From contig NZ_QLLK01000005.1 in NCBI RefSeq assembly GCF_003259505.1, positions 1 to 64,000 on the forward strand: a stretch of 64,000 nucleotides of DNA, written 5' to 3'. The DNA comes from Algoriphagus yeomjeoni (GTDB taxonomy: Bacteria > Bacteroidota > Bacteroidia > Cytophagales > Cyclobacteriaceae). The translations under genes and the position numbers were made by a program. Shown piece after piece: positions 26,263 to 35,859 of this stretch (its first letter is position 1; the number at the start of each line of letters is the position of its first letter). Below the pieces are notes generated by a model. That model had not been told where the DNA came from and made no database searches. It saw only the letters and a program-made list of their open reading frames with translations.

Positions 26263-26823
26263 TTGGATTTTCTCCATAGGCATATTGAAGCATTGATTTT
26301 TTGTGCTCCAGATCCTTTACCCAAGGAGGAGATAAAAAAATGCCTGTCAGAAATGTTCGAGGCTGAGATCCCAATGGAGCATATTGATCAGGCAATTGGT
26401 GATTTGATCGAAAAATATCTTTCAGAGGAATTTTCATTTCAATTGGAGAAATCAGGCGGAGGATATCAATTTCTGACAAAGCCCGCCTATCAAACATCTA
26501 TCAGCATCCTGCTTCGACAGCAATCTCAGAAGCGACTGTCAACTGCGCAGCTTGAGACATTGTCTATTATTGCTTATAAGCAACCAGTAACCAAGGGTGA
26601 TATCGAACAAATTCGGGGAGTAAATAGTGACTACTCAGTTCAAAAGCTATTAGAAAAAGAACTAGTTGATATCAAGGGAAAGTCAGAAGGCGTTGGGAGG
26701 CCTATGTTATATGGCACCTCCCGGAAATTCATGGAATACTTTGGCATAAATTCACTTTCTGAATTGCCTCAGCCTAAGGATTTTTCACAGCCAGACAATC
26801 AAATAGGAGAGGAACGGGATTAA
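26263..26823 (+). CDS. scpB: Segregation and condensation protein B
   Basis: A 186-residue ScpB, the kleisin-associated subunit of the SMC-ScpAB condensin, built of two winged-helix domains. Recognisable motifs are IEALIFCAPDPL at the N-terminus, LSTAQLETLSIIAYKQPVTK (about 86-105), and IRGVNSDYSVQKLLEKELVDIKG with GRPMLYGTS. The start codon seems to be TTG at 26263. It converges with the SprT-like gene with a 4-bp overlap. Confidence 0.93.
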   Translation: MDFLHRHIEALIFCAPDPLPKEEIKKCLSEMFEAEIPMEHIDQAIGDLIEKYLSEEFSFQLEKSGGGYQFLTKPAYQTSISILLRQQSQKRLSTAQLETLSIIAYKQPVTKGDIEQIRGVNSDYSVQKLLEKELVDIKGKSEGVGRPMLYGTSRKFMEYFGINSLSELPQPKDFSQPDNQIGEERD

Positions 26824-27443
26824 GCGCTTGGTTTCACTTTAGCCATTTGGGCTATCAAATATTTTCTACCAGAACTCACTTCCTCACATAATACACGAGT
26901 TCTTCGGGTTTCTCCCTTTTCAAATTCTCTTCCAGAAAGGAAAAATCGATTTCCGGGTTTGATATCAGAGAGAAATATGATTTCTAGATTAGCGCTTTTG
27001 TCATCGTACTTACTCATTTCTTTCATCAGAAAAAGATCAGTTGATGAGCTTGCTTTAGGGTTTTTGATGTGCTTGCGCAAAGGAATGAGTAGATCGATAG
27101 GAAAAACCTCCGTTGAGAGGATAGGGAACATTAATCGTTGAAAAGTAGATTTCCATTCCATTCCATGGGGTGCGATAGTTCGGCCATATCGTACATAGGC
27201 GTGAAGATGAGCAACTTCATGAATGTATGTAAGGAGAAACTGATAGGGGTTGAGATCAGCGTTGATAGTGATCGTTTGGATCGTTCTGTCAGAGCGAAAT
27301 CTAAAATCTCCCAACTTTGTTTTTCGCGAAGCAGTGGTTTGAAATGAAAACTGTTCTTTTTCCCAAAGATCCACGGCATAGTTGACAGCAGGGGAGGGGA
27401 TTCTTTTAGAAAGGATTTGTCTGAGTTGATCTGAACCGCTCAT
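26820..27443 (-). CDS. SprT-like metalloprotease-domain protein
   Basis: A 207-residue protein with the zinc-protease motif HEVAHLHAY (HExxH, residues about 91-99) and a likely third ligand in IAPHGMEWK. This is the SprT-like layout. Relatives include proteins handling DNA-protein crosslinks in eukaryotes (SPRTN); the bacterial role is unclear. No signal peptide. It precedes, on the opposite side, a terminator belonging to the lipoprotein gene. Confidence 0.8.
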   Translation of the reverse strand: MSGSDQLRQILSKRIPSPAVNYAVDLWEKEQFSFQTTASRKTKLGDFRFRSDRTIQTITINADLNPYQFLLTYIHEVAHLHAYVRYGRTIAPHGMEWKSTFQRLMFPILSTEVFPIDLLIPLRKHIKNPKASSSTDLFLMKEMSKYDDKSANLEIIFLSDIKPGNRFFLSGREFEKGETRRTRVLCEEVSSGRKYLIAQMAKVKPSA

Positions 27444-27455
27444 TTCGAAAAGTAC

Positions 27456-27484
27456 AAAAAAAAGAGCCCCGACATGCGGGGCTC
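27456..27484 (-). terminator. Rho-independent terminator of the small lipoprotein gene
   Basis: An 8-bp GC-rich stem (GAGCCCCG/CGGGGCTC) with a 5-nt loop. On the minus strand it is followed by seven T residues. It ends the lipoprotein gene at 27507. Confidence 0.88.
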
Positions 27485-27506
27485 AATACATTTAGGAAGG
27501 GAAGAA

Positions 27507-27701
27507 TTATTGAGCAGGCTCAACAACCTCAGCAGTCTCTACTACAACAGTAGTATCAGCTTCGATAATGATTTCTTCCTCTACAACTGGCTCTTCAACT
27601 ACCTCGATAGTCTCAACAGTTTCTTCTTTAACTTCTTTGTTACCGCATGAAGCTACAGCGAACATGCTAGCGATTGCGAAAATTGCAAATACTTTTTTCA
27701 T
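27507..27701 (-). CDS. Small acidic lipoprotein
   Basis: A 64-residue protein with a lipoprotein signal peptide ending at a lipobox (VASC, Cys19) and a mature part made almost wholly of Glu, Val, Thr and Ile in an irregular repeat (EETVETIEVVEEPVVEEE). Lipidated and probably periplasmic or outer membrane. It has its own candidate promoter and a strong terminator, so it is a monocistronic and possibly abundant product. No known family. Confidence 0.8.
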   Translation of the reverse strand: MKKVFAIFAIASMFAVASCGNKEVKEETVETIEVVEEPVVEEEIIIEADTTVVVETAEVVEPAQ

Positions 27702-27727
27702 TTTTTGTGGTTTTCTTAATTACTCTG

Positions 27728-27735
27728 CAAATGTA
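27728..27735 (-). promoter_or_regulatory. Candidate -7 element of the lipoprotein gene
   Basis: TACATTTG on the minus strand matches TAnnTTTG, 26 bp before the ATG. A TTG lies 22 nt further upstream. Confidence 0.45.
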
Positions 27736-27778
27736 TTACAGTTTTGATCAATAAAACAATAGGGATGCAAATATATTT

Positions 27779-29092
27779 TTATTTGTTTTTGTAAATAATT
27801 TTTACCGGAACTCCCTCGAAATCAAAGTTTTCCCGAAGCCTATTTTCAAGGTACCTTGTGTATGGGGATTTGATGTATTGAGGTAGGTTACAAAAGAATG
27901 CAAACACGGGGTTTTTTGTAGGAAGCTGTGTGGAATATTTGATTTTGATGTATTTCCCTTTCCATGCTGGTGGCGGGTATCTTTCGATTTCAGCAAGCAT
28001 TACATCATTCAATTTAGAGGTGGCAATACGACGAGTTTTGTTTTCGTAGACTTTCACTGCCAGCTCAATTGCCTGGAAAATTCGTTGTTTTTCAAGCACA
28101 GAAGTAAAGATGATCGGGATCCACTTGTTTTCACCCAATTTCTCCAACATATCGTCCTTGATCTTACCCATGGTTTTATGATCTTTTTCGATCAAGTCCC
28201 ACTTATTAACCATGATCATTACGCCCTTATTATTTTTAATTGCAAGAGAAATCAGATTCATATCCTGTGCTTCCATTCCTCTGGTAGCATCCACCATTAC
28301 CATTACTACGTCGGATTCTTCCAAAGTCCTTAATGAACGCATGACCGAATAGAATTCTACATCCTCAGTGACCTTGGACTTTTTTCTGATTCCAGCAGTA
28401 TCTGTAATGATGAAGTCTTGCCCATATAGTTGATAGCGCGTGTGGATAGAATCTCTTGTGGTTCCTGCTTCATCCGTTACTATAGAACGGTCTTTGCCTA
28501 TCAAGGCATTCAAGAAGGAAGATTTTCCTGCGTTCGGTCTTCCAAGAATCGAAATCTTTGGAGTATCAGCATCAGGATCTTCGATTCCTTCGTCTTCAAA
28601 GTGGGTGATTACGGCGTCCAAAAGCTCTCCAGTACCACTTCCACTTGCAGAGGCAACAGGGTAGACCTCAAAGTCACTCACTCCTAATGCATAAAATTCA
28701 TGTGCAGCGAAGCTTTTTTCTTGATTGTCAGCTTTGTTTGCAACAACATAGATCGGCTTCTTACTGGATCGAAGTTCTTTTGCGAACTCACTGTCCAGGT
28801 CTGTAAGTCCCGTATGACAATCAACAATAAATAAAATCACATCAGCTTCTTCGATAGCAAGCTTTACCTGCTTACGGATCTCTGCCTCATACATATCATC
28901 TGAGCCAGTAACATATCCTCCAGTATCAATTACTGAAAAGAATTTACCAGCCCATTGCGCATGTCCGTAGTGACGATCACGCGTCACGCCACTCATGTTA
29001 TCCTCAATCGCCTTTCGTTCTTCTACCAGACGGTTGAAAAGAGTGGATTTGCCCACGTTAGGTCTGCCTACAATCGCTACTATATTTGCCAT
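27779..29092 (-). CDS. der: Ribosome-assembly GTPase Der (EngA)
   Basis: A 437-residue protein with two tandem GTPase domains and a C-terminal KH-like domain, needed for 50S ribosome maturation. Domain 1 has GRPNVGKST and DTGGYV; domain 2 has GRPNAGKSS, DTAGIRKKSKV and NKWD. The full family length is present. It follows era by 2 bp, forming a two-gene GTPase operon. Confidence 0.96.
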   Translation of the reverse strand: MANIVAIVGRPNVGKSTLFNRLVEERKAIEDNMSGVTRDRHYGHAQWAGKFFSVIDTGGYVTGSDDMYEAEIRKQVKLAIEEADVILFIVDCHTGLTDLDSEFAKELRSSKKPIYVVANKADNQEKSFAAHEFYALGVSDFEVYPVASASGSGTGELLDAVITHFEDEGIEDPDADTPKISILGRPNAGKSSFLNALIGKDRSIVTDEAGTTRDSIHTRYQLYGQDFIITDTAGIRKKSKVTEDVEFYSVMRSLRTLEESDVVMVMVDATRGMEAQDMNLISLAIKNNKGVMIMVNKWDLIEKDHKTMGKIKDDMLEKLGENKWIPIIFTSVLEKQRIFQAIELAVKVYENKTRRIATSKLNDVMLAEIERYPPPAWKGKYIKIKYSTQLPTKNPVFAFFCNLPQYIKSPYTRYLENRLRENFDFEGVPVKIIYKNK

Positions 29093-29094
29093 GA

Positions 29095-29988
29095 TCAGGT
29101 TGGGTCGTACCCAAATTTTTTCAGTTTCAATTTATTTTTTCTCCAGTCTTGCTCCACCTTCACAAAGGTTTCAAGGAAGACTTTCTTGCCGAAGAACTTT
29201 TCCAATTCTTCACGGGCTTGTATCCCTACTTTCTTTATTGCAGCACCTTTGTCTCCAATGATTATTCCTTTTTGGCTATCTCGCTCTACATAAATAATAG
29301 CACGGACACTAATGATGTTTTTTTTCACTTTAAAGTCTTCTATTGAGACTTCAGAGCTGTATGGGATTTCTTTTTTGTAATTCTCAAATATTTTTTCGCG
29401 GATAATCTCAGAGGCAAAGAACCGCTCAGATCGATCTGAAAGTTCCGCTTTATCATAAAATGCCGGATGCTCAGGAAGTCTGTCGAGAATTTCCTGCATG
29501 ATTTTATCCGTATTGAATTTTTCTCCGGCAGAAATTGGAATGACTAGCTCAGACTTGATTCTTGAAGTCCAATAAGCAGTAATTTCTTCCAGCTGACCTG
29601 GTTTTGCTAAGTCAATCTTATTGATAACTAGTAAAACAGGCACGCCAGACTCGTTGATTTTCTCTATCACATGCTCAATATCCGCATCTGTCTCATAAAG
29701 ATCTGTGACAAAAAGAATGATGTCAGCATCTTCAAGCGAGATATTTACGAAGCTCATCATGTTCTTCTGCAGCTCGTATTGTGGCTTGAGCATTCCAGGA
29801 GTATCCGAAAATACAATCTGGTAATTATCAGCATTCGTCAATCCAATAATCCTGTGCCTAGTAGTCTGAGCCTTGGATGTAATGATAGAAAGCCGCTCAC
29901 CTACCAAGATATTCATCAATGTAGACTTGCCCACATTTGGTTTTCCTATGATGTTGACGAAGCCTGCCTGATGTTTTGGTAAATCCAT
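29095..29988 (-). CDS. era: GTPase Era
   Basis: A 297-residue GTPase that binds the 3' end of 16S rRNA and assists 30S assembly. G1 is GKPNVGKST, G3 DTPGM, G4 NKID; a KH domain with GDKGAAIKKVG occupies the C-terminus. First gene of the era-der operon, with a candidate promoter just upstream. Confidence 0.96.
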   Translation of the reverse strand: MDLPKHQAGFVNIIGKPNVGKSTLMNILVGERLSIITSKAQTTRHRIIGLTNADNYQIVFSDTPGMLKPQYELQKNMMSFVNISLEDADIILFVTDLYETDADIEHVIEKINESGVPVLLVINKIDLAKPGQLEEITAYWTSRIKSELVIPISAGEKFNTDKIMQEILDRLPEHPAFYDKAELSDRSERFFASEIIREKIFENYKKEIPYSSEVSIEDFKVKKNIISVRAIIYVERDSQKGIIIGDKGAAIKKVGIQAREELEKFFGKKVFLETFVKVEQDWRKNKLKLKKFGYDPT

Positions 29989-30003
29989 TGTAGAAATTTT
30001 TTA

Positions 30004-30011
30004 CAAAGGTA
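30004..30011 (-). promoter_or_regulatory. Candidate -7 element for era-der
   Basis: TACCTTTG on the minus strand matches TAnnTTTG, 15 bp before the era ATG, implying a very short or near-leaderless 5' end. No -33 element is evident. Confidence 0.42.
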
Positions 30012-30220
30012 CTTGATTTTTAGAGACTCCAGACGTTTTTGGAGTTTTGGCGAAATAAAATTTGGCTTCAAGAACGTCTTAAAGGTCTGCCATCTAATCA
30101 TTGATGTAATCGATTGACTGACAAATGTCTGCTCATATTTTCTAGAAAATTATTCCAATTGAATTAGGACTCACATGTTGAAATTTGATAGCGGAGTAAT
30201 AATATTTTTCTTATCTCTAG

Positions 30221-30251
30221 TTTGCATTACAAAAATAAACACCTACTTTTG
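30221..30251 (+). promoter_or_regulatory. Promoter of the initiator tRNA gene
   Basis: TTTG at 30221-30224, exactly 19 nt, then TACTTTTG at 30244-30251: a perfect match to the Bacteroidota consensus TTTG-N19-TAnnTTTG. It lies 66 bp before the tRNA. The rest of the gap from 29989 shows only a 6-bp inverted repeat (30026-30045). Confidence 0.75.
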
Positions 30252-30317
30252 TATCACAATTAGCCACAAGGGCAGATTTAGATAAGAATAAAGAAGCATT
30301 AAGCTTTAAAAATATAT

Positions 30318-30390
<73 letters not shown>

Positions 30391-30395
30391 CTACG

Positions 30396-30424
30396 AAGCC
30401 GGTCAGAAATGATCGGCTTTTTTG
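30396..30424 (+). terminator. Terminator after tRNA-fMet
   Basis: AAGCCGGTCA pairs with TGATCGGCTT (one G-T pair) around a GAAA tetraloop, followed by a T-run. It lies 5 nt after the tRNA. The rest of the gap up to 30.6 kb shows no gene. Confidence 0.88.
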
Positions 30425-30616
30425 TTTTAAAAGATTTTTGATGCGGGTTGTGGATTTAAATCTATTTCCCAAGGGTCTGGTTGATACAAATTTGCCCCCA
30501 CCCTTTTTATTGAATTTGGAGCTTTCATCCCATAATGCTTTCAAAGAAGTTCTGTTTCTTTTGTTTTAAAGAACTTCCTGTCACTCAGATTTACAGAAAT
30601 GATAAGAAGAGCTAAA

Positions 30617-30650
30617 AGAAAAAAATCTAGCCGGATCCCCAGCTAGATTT
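30617..30650 (-). terminator. Terminator of the susC-susD operon
   Basis: AAATCTAGC (30623-30631) and GCTAGATTT (30642-30650) form a 9-bp stem with a 10-nt loop. Read on the minus strand it is followed by T residues. It lies about 32 bp past the susD stop. Confidence 0.8.
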
Positions 30651-30681
30651 AAATCTTTTTACTTTATTGATGCGCCTATTT

Positions 30682-32235
30682 TTACTGGGCATCCCAAAAT
30701 ACTCTGGATAGTAAATTATCCCCTCCGATTGCTGTTGCAGCAGCGGTATAATTCTTGGTATTGGTGGAGCCTTCTTCGTCAGGATAGGAAAATCTTCGTA
30801 CAAAGCCACCATTCAAATTATTGTTGGCTAGGTTTGGACTTAAGCTTGGAAAGCCACTCCTTCTAAAATTCGCAAAAGCTTCTGTACCATTTCTGATATT
30901 TACCACCCAATATTGAGTGTTTATCAGTTCCAAGGCATTAGTCGAATTGAAGGCGACATCAGGATGCTCCAAATATGCCGTAATTTGCTCAGCAGTAATT
31001 GGATCTGTTTGTGGATAACGATCATAATTCTTCAAATCTGCTCTAATTCCATTTTCATAATACGTCTGGGCAGAACCAGTTACCCATCCTCTGTGGGCTG
31101 CTTCTGCGAGTAGCAAAGAAGTTTGCGCATAAGTCACCCAAAAGTCAGGAGCATCAGGGGCTGCAACCGAATAGATATTCATTTGTGAATAGTTAAGACC
31201 ACCACCTCTCGATCCTCTGTAATCACCATTCGGATCAGCTAGAACTGTACTAATGACTCCTATAGGCACGCCAAATTGATTTTCTAAATCTGTATCAGGA
31301 TTTAGATCGTTGGCTACTGCGGCGGGGTCCTCAAAAGTAGCTATGATATATGGAGCACGAGGATCATTAGTTGATTTGAGTTGATTAACGAAAGGCTCAG
31401 CAGCATAGTTGAAATAGGAAAAATTTCGCAAGTTATTATTGTCGCCCTGTGCATATAAGGTTCCATCGTACTTGACATAGGCGTTGTCTTCATTTGAAGT
31501 CATCACACCCGCATTGAAAGCTTGGGAGACGATCGATTGAGCTTTTGAGGGGTCAATCTTGCTATATCGCATTCCTAGCCTTAAGAGAAGAGAGTTTCCT
31601 AGCTTTTTCCATTGCTCTACTTGCGCAGGCGCACTACCCGCGGGGCTTTCACTATTATTGCCAAAGAAAAGATCTTCGGGTACATAGTCAGCTCCGGAAT
31701 TCAATCCTGCAATGGCTTCTGACAGTTCTTTCTGAAGATCAATGTATATGGCTTCATCGTCATCGTATGCAGGGAAAAATACCCCGTCTATTACTGCATT
31801 TCCTGCTTCGAAATAGGGTACATCTCCATAGGAATCCACCAGTCCCATAAATGCTTGAGCTTTCCAAATTCTAATCATATTTAGCAGGTTGGTGCGATCG
31901 GTGTCCTTCCCTAAAAGAGCAATCGCTTGGTTCATGTTTTTGATAGGTCCAGGATAGGACAAATTCCATTTACCATTACTTAACCCGTCAATATCTTCAT
32001 TAAAGTTGAAGCCTAATGTTGCTCCTTGATTATATGGATTGACGAATTGTTGTACAATCGTGTGTTCAGCTGCATAACCTCCCAAGGGAGTTCGTTGAGC
32101 CCCTGCGAAGAGCAAGGCCGGATCAATGTCCGTTACTGCGTACGGATTTGTATTTATATCTATAAAATCCTTATCGCATCCACTAAGGGAAATAATGGCA
32201 GAAATAGCGAGGATATAGTATCTTATCGATTTCAT
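30682..32235 (-). CDS. SusD/RagB-like nutrient-binding outer-membrane lipoprotein
   Basis: A surface glycan-binding lipoprotein that works as the lid of the SusC channel. The start at 32235 (MKSIRYYILAISA) is 4 bp past the susC stop and gives 517 residues; the frame is open 18 bp further up. The lipobox is SLSGC (Cys at about 19). The sequence DFIDINTNPYAVTDIDPALL and the C-terminal layout fit the SusD-like group 2 (PF12771 type) rather than canonical SusD. Substrate unknown; another sugar-processing cluster lies next to it. Confidence 0.88.
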   Translation of the reverse strand: MKSIRYYILAISAIISLSGCDKDFIDINTNPYAVTDIDPALLFAGAQRTPLGGYAAEHTIVQQFVNPYNQGATLGFNFNEDIDGLSNGKWNLSYPGPIKNMNQAIALLGKDTDRTNLLNMIRIWKAQAFMGLVDSYGDVPYFEAGNAVIDGVFFPAYDDDEAIYIDLQKELSEAIAGLNSGADYVPEDLFFGNNSESPAGSAPAQVEQWKKLGNSLLLRLGMRYSKIDPSKAQSIVSQAFNAGVMTSNEDNAYVKYDGTLYAQGDNNNLRNFSYFNYAAEPFVNQLKSTNDPRAPYIIATFEDPAAVANDLNPDTDLENQFGVPIGVISTVLADPNGDYRGSRGGGLNYSQMNIYSVAAPDAPDFWVTYAQTSLLLAEAAHRGWVTGSAQTYYENGIRADLKNYDRYPQTDPITAEQITAYLEHPDVAFNSTNALELINTQYWVVNIRNGTEAFANFRRSGFPSLSPNLANNNLNGGFVRRFSYPDEEGSTNTKNYTAAATAIGGDNLLSRVFWDAQ

Positions 32236-32239
32236 AATA

Positions 32240-35200
32240 TTAGAATTTAACATTTAAGCTCAAATTGAAATTTCTGGTGGTAGGCAATGAGGAGTTTTCA
32301 TAACCTGCTCTAAAGTCACCGGATGACTGCACTGCCTCAGGGTCTAATCCTGGGAAGTCTTTATAAAGGATAGCTAAATTCCTTGCAGCCGCAGAGACAG
32401 AAAGACCTTTTACAAACTTCATGAATGGCACATTACTAACAGCCTCTGTGAGGTTATAGGAAATGGAAACGTTTCTAAGTTTCACGAAGTCCGATTTAAA
32501 AATAAATGGATCTCCAATCTGCTGGTTTCTGTAATCAGCATAGAAGCTTTGTAAATTGGTAACCACAGTGGTATTAGGCTCTCCATTATCATATACGCCA
32601 GGGAAAATCAATCCATTTTCACCCTCTCTGCGTCCTTGTAAGGAAAGCTGAGAATGACCTTGTCTAAGCATGTTTAGATGTGTCGATGACATGACCATAC
32701 CGCCGAGTTTGTAGTCAATATGTACTCCTAGACTCAATTTTTTATAGGTAAACGTATTCGTCCACCCTCCTGTATGCTTTGGTATTGAGCTTCCGATTGG
32801 CAAAAAACCATTCGTGTCTTCTCCACCTGGTGTAGTGCTATTAGTGGATCTTAATCTGCCTTGATTGGTTACTAGAATGTCACCATTTGCATTCCTAAGA
32901 TAGGTTCTGGTATACAGTTGGTTCATTGGGAGGCCTTCTGTGTATCTTAATTGCCCTAGAAACTCATTTCCTGTGTCGTTAAAAGATACTACTAGCATAG
33001 TTCCGCTCTCATTGCCCACGTCTAATACTTCAGTAGTCAAGTATGCGCTATTCCAAGAACTCGTCCATCTGAAATTGGAGGTTTCTATAGGAGAATATTC
33101 AATCAAGAATTCTAATCCGCTATTTTTTAAAGAAGCTGTGTTTTGTTTTGAATCCGTATAGCCGGAGGCATTGGAAAGTTGCACATCCAAGATTTGGTCG
33201 GTCGTTATTTTTTCAAACGCTCCTATGTCCAATAATAGGCGATTGTTAAACAGCCTCATTTCCAATCCGATTTCCTTTTCAGTAACAGTAAATGGCTGCA
33301 GATTAGAATTCGGAGCGAAACTTCCGTTTACTCCAGCTAGTGTCTGCCCATTAAATTGGTTTTGATTTATACTATAGGTTAGCAAACCCTCATAGGTTCC
33401 TACTCCATTAGCACTTCCTACTTCTGCCCATGATCCTCTCAATTTGGCATAGGAAAGCCAATTGGCACTTGGCATGAGTTCGGAGAAAATAAAACTACCT
33501 GAAATGGATGGGTAGAACTTGGAATTGTTTTGGGGGTTGAGGACAGAAAACCAGTCGTTTCTACCTGTGAAATTCAGGTAAAGGATGCCGTTATAACCAA
33601 ATTCAGCTAAGCCATAAAGTGAGTTTACACGACTCTCGGAGAAACCATAGCTCTGATTTTTTATCGTCCCGTTTGCAATCGAATATAGATCAGCTACTAC
33701 AAAATTACTCGCATCCTGACTCATGTTCTGATATTTTGTACGCCAGGTATTGCCACCAAAACTAACGTCCACCGAAAACTTTTCCCATTGCTTATTTCCT
33801 CCTACCAAAAAGTCAGCATTGATATCAGAAGTAGTAGTTTGGGAAAGATTATATGATCCACGATAAGTGCCATCACCTTGGAATAAAGTAGTGGAACCGG
33901 TGCCATTTAATCTGTTCCATTCCGCGAAAGCATTGCCATCATCGTAATTCAACCTGCCTTGAGCATATAGCCAATCGGTGATTTGATACCTCAATGTCGC
34001 TGTGCCGAGTAATCTAATTCTTTTCTCGTCGAAATATTGCTTCCCTTGCAATGGGTAGAAAGGGTTGTTTATAGTGCCTAAAAACCCATTTGTACGAAAC
34101 TCCGCGCCAGTTTCAGGATTTACAGCACTTTCTCTGTATGCTTCATAAGGAGTGGAAATTCCCATACGGTTAAAAAAGTTAATCGCCCCATCTCCCTGCG
34201 TACCTATTTGAGGCGGGTTAAGGTTATGCTCATTCGCATAGTTTATATTTAATTGAAATGATAGTTTATCGGATAAACTATGATTAATCCCCACATTAAA
34301 TATACGCTTGACGTATTCATTCATTGGCTGTATGCCGGTCGCATCCACATTTGAAAATGAAACACGGAAACTCCCTTTACTCGTACCACCAGAGATCCCA
34401 ATGGTGTTTGTCCAGTTTGATCCAGTTTGTAAAAAATCATATAACTGGTATGGATTGGCAGAATAAGGTCTCATTTGTCCATCAAAATTGATCGTTGGTG
34501 CCCCGTCTAGCCTTTCTCCGAATCCAAATTGCCCGTAAGATTGGGCTTCGCCTTGCGTTTTAGGTCTCACACCTCCAGTACCAATTCCATACTCAGTTTG
34601 GATTAATTCATCCAGAAAATTTAGTGGAGTAGAAGAAGTATAGCTAGTGGTGAAGTCTACGCCGATTCCTTGACCTTTCTCCCCTGATTTGGTTGTAATA
34701 ATAATGGCGCCATTTGCAGCTCTAGCTCCATAGATTGCTGCTGCTGTAGCTCCTTTGAGTACAGTCATGCTCTCAATATCGTCCGGGTTGATATTCTGTA
34801 GATTATCACCTCTGTCGCGCTGTTGCCCATTTCCATTTACTCCACGCGCACCTTGATCCATAGGTAGGCCATTGATTACGATGAGGGGAGCATTATTAGC
34901 TCCTGCAAAGGCAGATTGTCCTCGAAGTCTGATTTGTGTACTAGACCCTGCACCTGCTGCAGGAGGAGTGATATTTAGTCCTGCTACCTTGCCTTCCAGT
35001 GATTCCATCACGTTGGTAGTTCTGTTTTTAACCAATTCATCTGTGTTAACAGAGGTCGCAGAATAGCCTAATTTCTTGGATTCCTTTTTGATACCAAGAG
35101 CTGTAACTACAACCTCTTCCAACGATTTTTCATCTACTTCTAGATTTACATTGATTTCAGCTCTGTTCCCGACGATGACTTCTGTAGTAGAATAGCCTAT

Positions 35201-35503
35201 AAATGAGAAAGTAAGTATACTGTTTTCATCTTCAACCTCTACAGAATATTTTCCATCTGCATTAGTTACCGTTCCTGTAGACGAACCTTTTACAATAACT
35301 GAAACTCCAGGAAGAGGCATGCCTGTTTCATCAAATACAATACCCGTGACTATTATAGAAGTGGGAGTTTCTGAGTATAATTCAATGCTATTTAAGGCAG
35401 TTCCTGTAGGTGTTCCGAGTGAGGTATACATCTCATGTGCATGAGTTATACCTCCGGTATGCAAAAATATCGCTATACCGAATATCAGGTAATTTTTTTT
35501 CAT
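32240..35503 (-). CDS. SusC/RagA-type TonB-linked outer-membrane transporter
   Basis: A 1087-residue TonB-dependent importer. After a signal peptide (about 1-23) there is a carboxypeptidase-regulatory-like domain (about 50-125, FDETGMPLPGVSVIVKG) and the SusC signature LEEVVVTALGIKKE. The plug domain follows (AGLNITPPAAGAGSSTQIRLRG, then ATAAAIYGARAANGAI), and a long beta-barrel region ends in the usual aromatic C-terminus (LSLNVKF). It is operonic with the SusD-like gene. The 5' flank carries a 51-nt near-perfect inverted repeat. The transported glycan is not readable from the sequence. Confidence 0.93.
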   Translation of the reverse strand: MKKNYLIFGIAIFLHTGGITHAHEMYTSLGTPTGTALNSIELYSETPTSIIVTGIVFDETGMPLPGVSVIVKGSSTGTVTNADGKYSVEVEDENSILTFSFIGYSTTEVIVGNRAEINVNLEVDEKSLEEVVVTALGIKKESKKLGYSATSVNTDELVKNRTTNVMESLEGKVAGLNITPPAAGAGSSTQIRLRGQSAFAGANNAPLIVINGLPMDQGARGVNGNGQQRDRGDNLQNINPDDIESMTVLKGATAAAIYGARAANGAIIITTKSGEKGQGIGVDFTTSYTSSTPLNFLDELIQTEYGIGTGGVRPKTQGEAQSYGQFGFGERLDGAPTINFDGQMRPYSANPYQLYDFLQTGSNWTNTIGISGGTSKGSFRVSFSNVDATGIQPMNEYVKRIFNVGINHSLSDKLSFQLNINYANEHNLNPPQIGTQGDGAINFFNRMGISTPYEAYRESAVNPETGAEFRTNGFLGTINNPFYPLQGKQYFDEKRIRLLGTATLRYQITDWLYAQGRLNYDDGNAFAEWNRLNGTGSTTLFQGDGTYRGSYNLSQTTTSDINADFLVGGNKQWEKFSVDVSFGGNTWRTKYQNMSQDASNFVVADLYSIANGTIKNQSYGFSESRVNSLYGLAEFGYNGILYLNFTGRNDWFSVLNPQNNSKFYPSISGSFIFSELMPSANWLSYAKLRGSWAEVGSANGVGTYEGLLTYSINQNQFNGQTLAGVNGSFAPNSNLQPFTVTEKEIGLEMRLFNNRLLLDIGAFEKITTDQILDVQLSNASGYTDSKQNTASLKNSGLEFLIEYSPIETSNFRWTSSWNSAYLTTEVLDVGNESGTMLVVSFNDTGNEFLGQLRYTEGLPMNQLYTRTYLRNANGDILVTNQGRLRSTNSTTPGGEDTNGFLPIGSSIPKHTGGWTNTFTYKKLSLGVHIDYKLGGMVMSSTHLNMLRQGHSQLSLQGRREGENGLIFPGVYDNGEPNTTVVTNLQSFYADYRNQQIGDPFIFKSDFVKLRNVSISYNLTEAVSNVPFMKFVKGLSVSAAARNLAILYKDFPGLDPEAVQSSGDFRAGYENSSLPTTRNFNLSLNVKF

Positions 35504-35550
35504 TATTATGGGTTTTGGTTAGTGATAATTAACTTCTTCCATTGACCAAG

Positions 35551-35601
35551 TAGTTACAGAAGTATATTTTATTGTATTTAATAAAATAACTTCTGTAACT
35601 A
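35551..35601. repeat. Long inverted repeat upstream of susC
   Basis: Left arm TAGTTACAGAAGT (35551-35563) plus TATTTTATT (35565-35573); right arm AATAAAATA (35580-35588) plus ACTTCTGTAACTA (35589-35601). That is 22 paired bases with one bulged A and a 6-nt loop. It starts 47 bp before the susC ATG. It may be an operator for the regulator of this operon or an RNA hairpin in the leader. The 35504-35859 gap holds this element, a terminator and a G9 run, with no gene. Confidence 0.8.
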
Positions 35602-35692
35602 GGTTTAATAGGTTGAGTTATTCTTATTGATAACAAGTTAAAAATTACTATTTATCGATACTTCCAAAAATAACCTCCGTAGGATTTTGAAC

Positions 35693-35733
35693 AAAAAAAT
35701 AGCTTCATCCACAATAGGTGAATGAAGCTATTT
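35693..35733 (-). terminator. Terminator of the gluconokinase-like gene
   Basis: AAATAGCTTCAT (35697-35708) and ATGAAGCTATTT (35722-35733) form a 12-bp perfect stem. On the minus strand the stem is followed by a run of T. It separates the regulator-kinase operon from susC-susD. Confidence 0.82.
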
Positions 35734-35859
35734 AAATAAACATTATAGATGCCTTGGGGGGGGGTAAAAACTAGGTAATACAGTTGATTGAAATTATGAA
35801 TTCAAAACATAGTTTTTTGTTTACAGTAAATTATATAGTGCGTTGGAATAATATGTTGG

